Assembly (NCBI GenBank): GCA_027025255.1
Contig: JALVRC010000165.1
Span: 1-25,340, forward strand
DNA: 25,340 nt
Direction: 5' to 3'
Source: Caldifarciminota bacterium
GTDB taxonomy: Bacteria > Hydrothermota > Tepidihabitantia > B3-TA06 > JALVRC01
The notes under the pieces were generated by a model. It was not told the DNA's origin and searched no databases. It saw only the letters and a list, made by a program, of their open reading frames with translations. Shown piece by piece: positions 14,031-21,143 of this stretch. Positions within the stretch are counted from its first letter, which is position 1, and every line of letters begins with the position of its first letter. The translations under genes were made by a program, and so were the position numbers.

Positions 14031-17000
14031 CTATTTTAAAAGGATTATTTTTTTACTATACTTATTATTCCCGAAGGAAATCTTTATAAAATATACACCA
14101 TTTTCAACCTGTGTTCCATTGTCATCTTCGCCGTTCCACCAAAGCCTATAAATGCCTTTTGTTATGTTTGTTAACTTTTTACTTTTAATTTTTGCTCCAG
14201 TGGCATTAAAAATTTCCATTTTTATAGTTGTAGGGTTTTGAATGTTTAATTCTAAAATAAAGCTTTTCCCAATTGAAGGGGTAAGGAGTTCTATGTTTTT
14301 TAACGGTGGCTTTTTCTCTTCTTCTACACCGGTATAAGAAGTAGTATTTATATCATCAATATATATACCATGCCCTTTAAACATTCCATCTTTTGATACA
14401 AAGCTTATCTTCAATTTAACTCTGTCTCCGGGCATAAACTTGTACGTGTGAAATGTCATTTTTCCCCAATCTGAGAATATAGGAAGATTTAAAGCCCCTC
14501 CAGCTCCAATAAATCCTATTGTATCAGCTTTCTTATCGTTAAGGAGAATAATATAGGTTCCTTCTGTTCCATAGGTAACAAATTGATACCTGATCCACAT
14601 AGATATACTCAGTGATTTAGGCAGGTAAAAGTACTGAGACTCAATGATGCCGTGAATATGATTTCCATCATTTTCTTTGCTTGCAAAGCTAAGTGCATGT
14701 TTTGATGAGTGACATAGACTATCTGTAATATCCCAGGATATATCTCCTTCAACTATACTTATATTCCATCGGCTCAGTCCGTTCTCAAAATCTTCACTAA
14801 ATCCAGTATTTGCAGCAACAAATTTAACAGTATCCATGTATGAGTAGTATTCTGAGTGGATATTTAAAGGAAGGTAGAAATAGTGGCCTGTATCAGCATC
14901 TGGCGATACATTAATATTTAGTTTTACTATAACTGTGTCATGCATTGCAATACTGGAGCTTTCTAATGCCTCACAGGAAAGATTTTCAACTGCTTCTGGT
15001 ATTATTTGTATGTTTTTCGCTTCACCAAATCCTGGGTTATATAGAGTTAGTAACAGGGTAGTTGCTTTCCCTGGCAGGGGAGCGGCTTTTAGAGAATAGT
15101 CTGTGAGCTTAACCCACCCAGCATCAGGGTGTAAAAGAGTACTGGTTTTGTATCTCTTTTCTATAAGATTATAAAATCCCCATATACCAATGTTAATAAG
15201 GGCATTCTCTGGTTTTTTGTTCTTTAAAAGAATGCTAAACCCTTCAACATACATAGAATCACCAGGGGCTGGTAGGTTGTCAATCTTTAAAGTGTTTTTA
15301 AGTAGTGAGATGTTTAAAGAAGAAGATTCAATTGTTATTTTATTTGCCCGGATTGTGTCTGTTCCTGTATTTTTGATATAGAAGGAGAGCATAACAGTAT
15401 CATTAGGTAAGCATTTGCTCCCATCTTTCTTCTTATATGAGATATGAATAGCTTTGTAATACGCACCATTGGTTAGAGCATAGCATGGGAAACTGTCAAT
15501 CCTCGATTTTCTTGAATGTGCGTAGATAAAGAATGTATCAGGTTCAAGCTCTTCTATCATTAGTTTAATATAGCCATTTTTATCTGTATAACACCTGAAA
15601 AGGAGGCTGTCATGTTGAATAATGCTAATCATAGATTTTATTGGAGTTGAGTCATGGCGTGTAAAGATTTTAAAGCTGTCGTTAAGCATTACACTGTCAG
15701 GTGCATAAATATTAATATCAAAGGGTTTTGCTGTATAGACTTTTAAAGCTGGATCTCCGATAAGATTAAGTTCATACTGATGCCATCTGAACACATTCGT
15801 ATCGCGCGAAAGAGGAACAAAATACTCTTTTGTTAAAGCAAAAATATCGCCCAGGCGCATTAATGTATCATTATAGAGAATATCATAAAAATGTTCATCA
15901 ATTACATCTGAATACCCAAATCCGGGATTCCCAGGTGAGCCCCAACCATAACTTGAATTGCCTATATATGCAACAACCCCCCCATTAGAAAGTACCATAT
16001 GTTCTGCAATGCAGTCAAAGTCAAATGCACCTGTCCAACAACCAATTGAATACATAATGCCATAGTCTTCATTTGTGAGTATGTCAGCATCTTCATTTTT
16101 AAAGTATATTTCTCCAAGCCCAAATTCATTGATCCATCCATGTGCATTGTTGTTTATAAATCCCTTGCCTTTTTTAATTTCATTTATAAAGTTCTCTCTA
16201 TTGCCGTTGCCTTTAGATTGATATAGCTTGGTTACTTCATAGTCATTTGGTACGCAATGGTCATCAATCATATCTTTTGCAATTCCGCCATCTGTAAAAG
16301 GATTGTTCCAGAGAACCATTGCTGAGAAAAGGAGATTTTCAAAATATGTCTTATCTTTAGCGCTTTCATATGCTATAATTTTTTGAACAAATTTTTCTGA
16401 TTGCTGTATGCTATTAACAGGTGCACGGCCAACAACAATGTCCGGATAGAGATCAACGTTATCATCTATCTCTCCGAATACATTGTTATTGTTTTCATCC
16501 CATGAACCTGAAAGGTCAGAATAATAGAGATCTGCAGGTATTGAATCTTCTCTTTGGTGGTAATGAGCCCTGCTTGTCATTGCATAGGCTTTCCTTACAG
16601 GAATAAAGTCAACATCTCCTCCAAGAAGTAGATATTTGAAATGCCATTGTTCATATATATTTTTTATGTAATTTCTTAGTTTTTCTGCATTATCTCTTCC
16701 TTGTTGATTTAGGATTGCATTTTCATAGATTATTATTTTTGTTTTCATGCCCTGCCTTTGTCTCCACGATGCAAGTTTTTCAAAAGCTGCTTTAAATGCG
16801 TCAGGTGTGATTATAATATAATCATATACTGTGGTGTCTTTGCTTAATGGCGTATTCAGAGGGTAAATATTTATTTTTGTATATATTCTGATGCTGTCAG
16901 TTGAAATTACTTTAACAGGATAAAATATAAATTCATTCTTTCCTGCGTATTTAATTGGTTCAGACGGATAGTTGTGGTAAAATGCAGGGTTCATTTCTAT

Positions 17001-17243
17001 GTTGCCAACAGGTGCGTTTTTAATAAGGGGGTAAGCGCCGTATGAAGGAGTAATGGGATTGGTTTTAACGTCAAAAGAATCAATTATAGAGAGTGTCTGA
17101 CATCTTATAGGTATTACTGGAAGTATAGGCATACCTTTTTTGCCAGTATAGAAAGCATTATCTACAATTATCTTTGTAAAATTTTCCTCTTTAAGAAAGG
17201 AATATTTAATATTTAATACAGTTAAAAACATAACATATATCAT
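14031..17243 (-). CDS. Secreted gingipain-type (C25) cysteine peptidase with FlgD/T9SS-like C-terminus
   Basis: This 1070-residue protein has a short hydrophobic N-terminus (MIYVMFLTVLNIKY) as a possible signal sequence, then a prodomain-like region with KGMPILPVIPI. The C25 catalytic domain covers about residues 140-505. The dyad is H368 in NNNAHGW and C402 in SIGCWTGAFDFDC, 34 residues apart, close to the spacing in RgpB. Beta-sandwich domains follow, then an adhesin/MAM-like module (about 814-985) opening GFSEDFENGLSRW. The last 70 residues are an FlgD-Ig-like domain with NGVYFIKI and a basic end KKIILLK, resembling type IX secretion signals. It heads the leftward operon. Targets and secretion route are inference. 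Confidence 0.85.
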   Translation of the reverse strand: MIYVMFLTVLNIKYSFLKEENFTKIIVDNAFYTGKKGMPILPVIPIRCQTLSIIDSFDVKTNPITPSYGAYPLIKNAPVGNIEMNPAFYHNYPSEPIKYAGKNEFIFYPVKVISTDSIRIYTKINIYPLNTPLSKDTTVYDYIIITPDAFKAAFEKLASWRQRQGMKTKIIIYENAILNQQGRDNAEKLRNYIKNIYEQWHFKYLLLGGDVDFIPVRKAYAMTSRAHYHQREDSIPADLYYSDLSGSWDENNNNVFGEIDDNVDLYPDIVVGRAPVNSIQQSEKFVQKIIAYESAKDKTYFENLLFSAMVLWNNPFTDGGIAKDMIDDHCVPNDYEVTKLYQSKGNGNRENFINEIKKGKGFINNNAHGWINEFGLGEIYFKNEDADILTNEDYGIMYSIGCWTGAFDFDCIAEHMVLSNGGVVAYIGNSSYGWGSPGNPGFGYSDVIDEHFYDILYNDTLMRLGDIFALTKEYFVPLSRDTNVFRWHQYELNLIGDPALKVYTAKPFDINIYAPDSVMLNDSFKIFTRHDSTPIKSMISIIQHDSLLFRCYTDKNGYIKLMIEELEPDTFFIYAHSRKSRIDSFPCYALTNGAYYKAIHISYKKKDGSKCLPNDTVMLSFYIKNTGTDTIRANKITIESSSLNISLLKNTLKIDNLPAPGDSMYVEGFSILLKNKKPENALINIGIWGFYNLIEKRYKTSTLLHPDAGWVKLTDYSLKAAPLPGKATTLLLTLYNPGFGEAKNIQIIPEAVENLSCEALESSSIAMHDTVIVKLNINVSPDADTGHYFYLPLNIHSEYYSYMDTVKFVAANTGFSEDFENGLSRWNISIVEGDISWDITDSLCHSSKHALSFASKENDGNHIHGIIESQYFYLPKSLSISMWIRYQFVTYGTEGTYIILLNDKKADTIGFIGAGGALNLPIFSDWGKMTFHTYKFMPGDRVKLKISFVSKDGMFKGHGIYIDDINTTSYTGVEEEKKPPLKNIELLTPSIGKSFILELNIQNPTTIKMEIFNATGAKIKSKKLTNITKGIYRLWWNGEDDNGTQVENGVYFIKISFGNNKYSKKIILLK

Positions 17244-17260
17244 ATACTCCTCCTTTGGTT

Positions 17261-17288
17261 ATTATATATATGGCACATGTTTTGTCAA
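17261..17288 (-). promoter_or_regulatory. Leftward sigma-70-type promoter for the C25 peptidase operon
   Basis: On the minus strand TTGACA (17288-17283) and TATAAT (17266-17261) are both perfect consensus with a 16-bp spacer. By the usual distance, transcription would start near 17254, on the AGGAGG (17254-17249) that serves the ATG at 17243. The predicted leader is only about 11 nt and begins at or next to the Shine-Dalgarno. Confidence 0.75.
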
Positions 17289-17321
17289 GTAAAAAAAGAG
17301 CGAAAGAAAAGATACTTGACA
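17283..17321. repeat. Inverted repeat joining the two -35 boxes
   Basis: TGTCAAGTA (17283-17291) and TACTTGACA (17313-17321) are perfect 9-bp inverted arms separated by 21 bp of purine-rich sequence. Each arm contains the TTGACA of one of the two divergent promoters. A symmetric regulator could bind here and act on both, or the symmetry may only reflect two consensus boxes with matching flanks. Confidence 0.75.
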
Positions 17322-17343
17322 AAAGCGTTTTTTTTTGTATAAT
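17316..17343 (+). promoter_or_regulatory. Rightward sigma-70-type promoter for the OmpA-family gene
   Basis: TTGACA (17316-17321) and TATAAT (17338-17343) are perfect consensus with a 16-bp spacer that contains a run of nine T. The start point is expected near 17350, giving a leader of about 117 nt before ATG 17467. Perfect boxes fit strong expression of an abundant envelope protein. Confidence 0.8.
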
Positions 17344-17374
17344 AGAGTGTGGCAAAATGCCACACTCTATTATA
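17338..17374. promoter_or_regulatory. Long perfect palindrome over the -10 box and start point
   Basis: TATAATAGAGTGTGGCA (17338-17354) is followed by AAA and its exact reverse complement (17358-17374). The palindrome contains the -10 box, so a second TATAAT is read on the other strand at 17374-17369. The transcript would start inside it, so the full hairpin cannot form in that mRNA, and an operator role at the DNA level is the simplest reading. Only GGCA-AAA-TGCC could fold at the RNA 5' end. It is not followed by a U-run on either strand, so it is not a normal terminator. Confidence 0.75.
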
Positions 17375-17380
17375 GTTTTG

Positions 17381-17396
17381 TGCCTGAAAACGGGCA
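17381..17396 (+). promoter_or_regulatory. Small leader hairpin
   Basis: TGCCT (17381-17385) can pair with GGGCA (17392-17396), with one G-U pair, around the loop GAAAAC. It lies in the 5' leader of the OmpA-family mRNA. It repeats the TGCC/GGCA theme of the upstream palindrome. No known riboswitch was recognised. Confidence 0.35.
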
Positions 17397-17466
17397 ATAG
17401 AGGGATTTAAATAAATGGAAATTTATTGCTATATAAATAACAAAAAAGAAAAAAGGAGGTTTTAAA

Positions 17467-19131
17467 ATGAGAAAAATAGTAGTACTGATAGCTTCTCTTC
17501 TTTCTGTAAACTATGCAGCGATTGGAGGGATGAAAGGAATATTGAGAACGTATGATGCTGCTACTTACGGTGAGCAGGGTTATTGTATAGAGATAAACTG
17601 GGCTGGAATATATAATGGTGCAGATCATATGAATGATGGTAAGGGTGCGACATGGCAGAAAGCCATACCAAGATTTAACGTAGCATATACACCATTTAAC
17701 TACCTGGAAATTGGTTTGGCTCAAGGATATTATTATACATATCCTGACTTAGCTCATCTTGGTTCTAATCCCCAGGATTCTATTGCAATGCATGGGATGT
17801 ATGATACAGAGCTAAGGGTTAAATTTTCCTATTCTAAAATGTTATGGCCAATTACTATAAATGCTGCTTTGATGCCAGAGATTATTTTACCGATGCTTAG
17901 AAGTCAGGCTATCCCGGATAGTATGGCTACTGCGAGAGATTTAGGTTTTGGTCTGCATGGACTTTTCAGTATAAAGAGTGAATATTTTGATGTTCTTTTA
18001 AATGCAGGCTACAGCTCTAAAACAGATTATATGCCAATAAAGATTGGTGTTCAGCCTAAGATATTCTTTTTTAAGCCTTTTGTTGAGGTATTATTGTTTG
18101 GAGATAAACAGTATTTTACTCCCGGTATTATGGTTGATGTTTTCGGATTCAAACTATTTTACTCCCAGGATTTAGCACTCAGTGAGGCTGCTAAGTTGAG
18201 TACCCCAGGAGGTGGAAGATATACTGGTGATGCCAGTATAGGATTTGGTTATTCTACCCCTGAAAAATGGGTTAAACCAGAGAGGACCCCTGTTACATTG
18301 ACAATAAAGGTAAAAGATGATAGAGGCAATCTTTTGAAAAATGCAAGCATTGTTATTAAAGATACAAAATTGAATGAAGATGTTAAGTCAGTTAAGACCC
18401 AAACTAATGGAATCGCAAGTCTTAACATTTTCCCTGGTACTTACCGCGGATTGGCTTCATTGAAGGGTTATAGTACAATTAGTAAAGATTTTACTGTAAA
18501 GGATAAAAAGGATCTTGAGTTGACATATACATTAAAGCTTCTTCCTGTAGAAGTTGTATTTGTTGTGAAGGACGAAAAGACAAAGAAACCTCTTCCAGGG
18601 GTTAATGTAAAGATAGCAGGGAAAGAAGCTCGCAGTGATAATAATGGTTATGTCAGATTTGAGTTGTATCCGGATGAGTATGCTGTTGATTTAACAAAAG
18701 AAGGTTACATAGGCAAAAAATCCAAAGTAAAGGTAGTAGCCGGTGAGAAAAAAGAATTGAGTATAACGCTTGTTAAAAAGGGAATGAAGCTTTCGTTCGA
18801 TAATATTCTCTTTGAGACAGGAAGTTCAAAGCTATTACCTGAGTCCTATCCAATTATTGATCAGGTTGCAAGGATACTTAAGGAAAATCCAAACATTAGT
18901 ATGGAGATAGCCGGGCATACAGATTCAAGAGGTTCAGCAAGAAGTAATCAAATCTTATCAGAAAACAGGGCAAAATCTGTAAAACAGTATCTTGTTGAGA
19001 AACGCGGAATAGATCCTACGAGACTTTTGACAAAAGGTTACGGAGAATCAAAGCCAGTCGCCACAAACGCAACTAAGGAAGGTAGACAGAAGAACAGAAG
19101 AGTGGAGTTTAAGGTTTTAAATGAAAGATAG
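17467..19131 (+). CDS. OmpA-family outer-membrane protein with two regulatory-like repeats
   Basis: This 554-residue protein has a signal peptide of about 17 residues (MRKIVVLIASLLSVNYA). A beta-rich, barrel-like region spans about 20-270, carrying GADHMNDGKGATW at residues 51-63. Two carboxypeptidase-regulatory/PEGA-like repeats follow (about 276-358 and 361-437), the second with KKPLPGVNVKIAG. The OmpA-like domain runs from about 440 to 554, with D486 in GHTDSRG and R501 in SENRA, 15 residues apart like the diaminopimelate-binding pair of known OmpA domains. It should bridge outer membrane and peptidoglycan. AAAAAGGAGG lies 7 nt before the ATG. It has its own consensus promoter and terminator, so strong expression is likely. 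A paralogous barrel lies at 20289-21140. Confidence 0.85.
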   Translation: MRKIVVLIASLLSVNYAAIGGMKGILRTYDAATYGEQGYCIEINWAGIYNGADHMNDGKGATWQKAIPRFNVAYTPFNYLEIGLAQGYYYTYPDLAHLGSNPQDSIAMHGMYDTELRVKFSYSKMLWPITINAALMPEIILPMLRSQAIPDSMATARDLGFGLHGLFSIKSEYFDVLLNAGYSSKTDYMPIKIGVQPKIFFFKPFVEVLLFGDKQYFTPGIMVDVFGFKLFYSQDLALSEAAKLSTPGGGRYTGDASIGFGYSTPEKWVKPERTPVTLTIKVKDDRGNLLKNASIVIKDTKLNEDVKSVKTQTNGIASLNIFPGTYRGLASLKGYSTISKDFTVKDKKDLELTYTLKLLPVEVVFVVKDEKTKKPLPGVNVKIAGKEARSDNNGYVRFELYPDEYAVDLTKEGYIGKKSKVKVVAGEKKELSITLVKKGMKLSFDNILFETGSSKLLPESYPIIDQVARILKENPNISMEIAGHTDSRGSARSNQILSENRAKSVKQYLVEKRGIDPTRLLTKGYGESKPVATNATKEGRQKNRRVEFKVLNER

Positions 19132-19140
19132 GCTATTTTT

Positions 19141-19169
19141 ATTGGGGCAGCATAGCTGCCCCAATTTTT
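19141..19169 (+). terminator. Intrinsic terminator after the OmpA-family gene
   Basis: ATTGGGGCAGC (19141-19151), loop ATA and GCTGCCCCAAT (19155-19165) form a perfect 11-bp stem followed by four further T (19166-19169). It lies 9 bp after the OmpA-family stop and 22 bp before the next start codon, so it separates the abundant envelope gene from the signalling genes, probably with some read-through. Confidence 0.85.
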
Positions 19170-19176
19170 ATAAAAT

Positions 19177-19183
19177 GGAGGAG
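19177..19183 (+). promoter_or_regulatory. Shine-Dalgarno deciding the OmpA-FecR start
   Basis: GGAGGAG lies 8 nt before ATG at 19192. The in-frame GTG at 19183 overlaps this site itself, so ATG 19192 is the more likely start. Confidence 0.75.
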
Positions 19184-19191
19184 TGGGTATA

Positions 19192-20292
19192 ATGGTGTTG
19201 TTCTTGTTTTTTTCTTTTTTTACAGGTAAAGAAGTCCCTATTGCTATTTTTAAAACCGGTGCGTCCACTGTTTATAAAGATGCGGAATTTTCTATTGACA
19301 GTGTTGCTCTAAGTCTTTTGCTATTTAATAATTTAAACGTTGTATTAAGAGGCTATGCTGATACAGTTGGAAACAATTTAAGGAATTACGAATTATCAAA
19401 AAAAAGGCTTGAGACTGTTTCAAGCAGTATGATAAACAGGTATAAATTGGAAAAACAAAGATTAATTTTAATTCCTATGGGAGAAAAATATAATAAAAAT
19501 GGTATCCCTCAGCGGATTGTAACAGCACAAATAGAAGAATATCAGGAACTTATTTTTCATCTAATTTATTTGAAGGGATTATGCTTGCTTAATAGGAAAA
19601 AGATTGTTAATGGTGAGAGAACATATAAATTCTTATACGATACCCTAAAAACAGAAGACTCATCTTTATGTGTATTTCAATCAGGTAATGTTTTTAAGTT
19701 TCTTGTTGGTCCTTTAACAACAGTTGTGCTTGAGCATATTTTTTTGTCTAATAATAAGCCAATAGGTGTTATTAAGCTTAAAAAAGGAGAAATGAAACTT
19801 TTTTCAAAAGATAGCAAAAAGGATGTTATTCTTAAGGGAGGATTTGGAATAGCAGGTATTAGAGGGTCAATAGTTACCTTTTCATCAGACACAACAACAA
19901 GATTTTCTCTTAAGGAAGGAGAATTGACCTATAAAGATATTTCTCTTGATGCAGGACAGGGGCTTGTTATTTCTAATGACAGTTTTAATGTATATGCGTT
20001 GCCTGCATCGCCAGAGATAAGGGTTGCGGATACTTTTTATATTGAACAGGGAATGCTTTCCAGACAACCAGTAGAATTGAACTCTCCTAAGGCACTTTAC
20101 TATAATTTTGAATTTTCTTTAGATAGTTTATTTGTTTCTCCCTTAATTATACTTAAAAAGAAGGATAATACAATATATCCCGGGTTTAAAGAGGGGATAT
20201 ACTATTTTCGTGCATCTGTTTTTGACTCAATTGGCTTAGAAAGTAAATATACAGTTGTAAAAAAGATTATTGTTAAGAGGAGAAAGAAATGA
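19192..20292 (+). CDS. OmpA-like/FecR-domain fusion protein
   Basis: This 366-residue exported protein has a hydrophobic N-terminus (MVLFLFFSFFTG). An OmpA-like domain (about 15-125) follows, with D57 in GYADTVGN and R72 in LSKKRLE, 15 residues apart like the peptidoglycan-binding pair. A FecR-like domain comes next (about 190-265), with GVIKLKKGEM, GIAGIRGS and LKEGELTYKDISLDAGQGLVIS. The end (about 270-366) is Ig-like, with GIYYFRASVFDSIGLES. FecR domains take part in envelope-to-cytoplasm signalling and often lie next to CHASE2 proteins, as here. No iron-uptake gene is near. Its last codons overlap the next gene as ATGA. The FecR call rests on pattern and context. Confidence 0.68.
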   Translation: MVLFLFFSFFTGKEVPIAIFKTGASTVYKDAEFSIDSVALSLLLFNNLNVVLRGYADTVGNNLRNYELSKKRLETVSSSMINRYKLEKQRLILIPMGEKYNKNGIPQRIVTAQIEEYQELIFHLIYLKGLCLLNRKKIVNGERTYKFLYDTLKTEDSSLCVFQSGNVFKFLVGPLTTVVLEHIFLSNNKPIGVIKLKKGEMKLFSKDSKKDVILKGGFGIAGIRGSIVTFSSDTTTRFSLKEGELTYKDISLDAGQGLVISNDSFNVYALPASPEIRVADTFYIEQGMLSRQPVELNSPKALYYNFEFSLDSLFVSPLIILKKKDNTIYPGFKEGIYYFRASVFDSIGLESKYTVVKKIIVKRRKK

Positions 20293-21140
20293 TAAATATT
20301 ATTTTTTCTATTTTGCATGCAGGTATTATTGGTGGGGGAGAGATTATAGGTGCTGATCATATGAATGATGGCGATTTTAATACCTGGCACAACGTAGCTA
20401 TTACAGGTTTTGTATATTTCGATATTTTAAGATACAGGTTAGGGTTAAAACAATCATTGATGTTTGATAATCCTGATAGTGTGTTTAATATTGGAATAGG
20501 AGATGGGGAGATAAATTTGTCATACGCTTTTTCTCATAGTTTAAGATTAGCTTCAGATTTAACGATTCCATTACATAACAGGAAATTTGTGCTGCAGCGT
20601 GGAAATGGTTTATCTTTCTATATAAGAGCTCAAAAAAGTATGGTTTATAGAGGTTTTAAATCTGATGTGAGTTTGGGATATAGATACTCTTTAGCAGGGG
20701 TTCGTTCTCCAGTTGTTAAATTCGGGATTTTAAAAACAGGATTGATTCGTACTGGTATATATTTTATATATGATTTGAATATGCCAATAGCGGAGTACTA
20801 TATTTCATTATTCAGTCCTTTTTATGTTGTATTGAAAGGAGATTTTTCAGTTGTGAATAGAAATATTATAAATTTTATGACTGTTGAGTTAGGGTATAAA
20901 GAGGAGCCTTTATTGGAGTTTAAAGGAAAGGTAGTAAGTTATGATTATTTACCAGTTTCAATACCAATACGGATAGGTAAGAAGATTATTTATTCTAACC
21001 CAAGCAATGGATTATATTATATAAAGCTTAAGAAGGGGAAATATACGTTTGTCTATGGACAAGGTCCATACTCTCTTGAAAAAAAATTATATTTATCAAA
21101 AGACACAGTTGTTGATGTTGTGTTAAATAAGAAAAAATAA
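20289..21140 (+). CDS. Barrel-like outer-membrane protein with GADHMNDG signature
   Basis: I know no name for this 283-residue protein. A short signal-like N-terminus (MINIIFSILHAG) is followed by GADHMNDGDFNTW at residues 21-33, matching the OmpA-family protein at 17467-19131 in residues and spacing (GADHMNDGxxxTW). A beta-rich region follows, and the last 75 or so residues resemble one carboxypeptidase-regulatory-like repeat (FKGKVVSYDYLPVSIPI, NGLYYIKLKKGKYTF). It looks like a paralogue of the barrel part of the first gene without an OmpA anchor. The adjacent OmpA-FecR protein could supply that anchor. GAGGAG precedes the ATG, which overlaps the upstream stop; the kinase gene follows 3 nt downstream. 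Confidence 0.6.
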   Translation: MINIIFSILHAGIIGGGEIIGADHMNDGDFNTWHNVAITGFVYFDILRYRLGLKQSLMFDNPDSVFNIGIGDGEINLSYAFSHSLRLASDLTIPLHNRKFVLQRGNGLSFYIRAQKSMVYRGFKSDVSLGYRYSLAGVRSPVVKFGILKTGLIRTGIYFIYDLNMPIAEYYISLFSPFYVVLKGDFSVVNRNIINFMTVELGYKEEPLLEFKGKVVSYDYLPVSIPIRIGKKIIYSNPSNGLYYIKLKKGKYTFVYGQGPYSLEKKLYLSKDTVVDVVLNKKK

Positions 21141-21143
21141 CAT

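Larger units (their letters stand above)
17244..17466. other. Divergent intergenic control region
   Basis: This is the only sizeable non-coding gap in the window (223 bp). It lies between the start codons of the leftward C25 peptidase operon and the rightward OmpA-family gene. It holds two consensus promoters facing apart, an inverted repeat joining their -35 boxes, a long palindrome over the rightward -10 and start point, and a small leader hairpin. No tRNA or other RNA gene is visible in it. Confidence 0.8.

Noticed and set aside
17338..17374. Long palindrome read as an intrinsic terminator
   Set aside because: Neither strand has a U-run after the stem: the T-run lies before it on the + strand and becomes an A-run after it on the - strand. 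The -10 box lies inside the palindrome.
19188..19193. TATAAT at the OmpA-FecR start codon as a promoter -10
   Set aside because: It overlaps the start codon, would start RNA inside the gene, and has no matching -35 box upstream.
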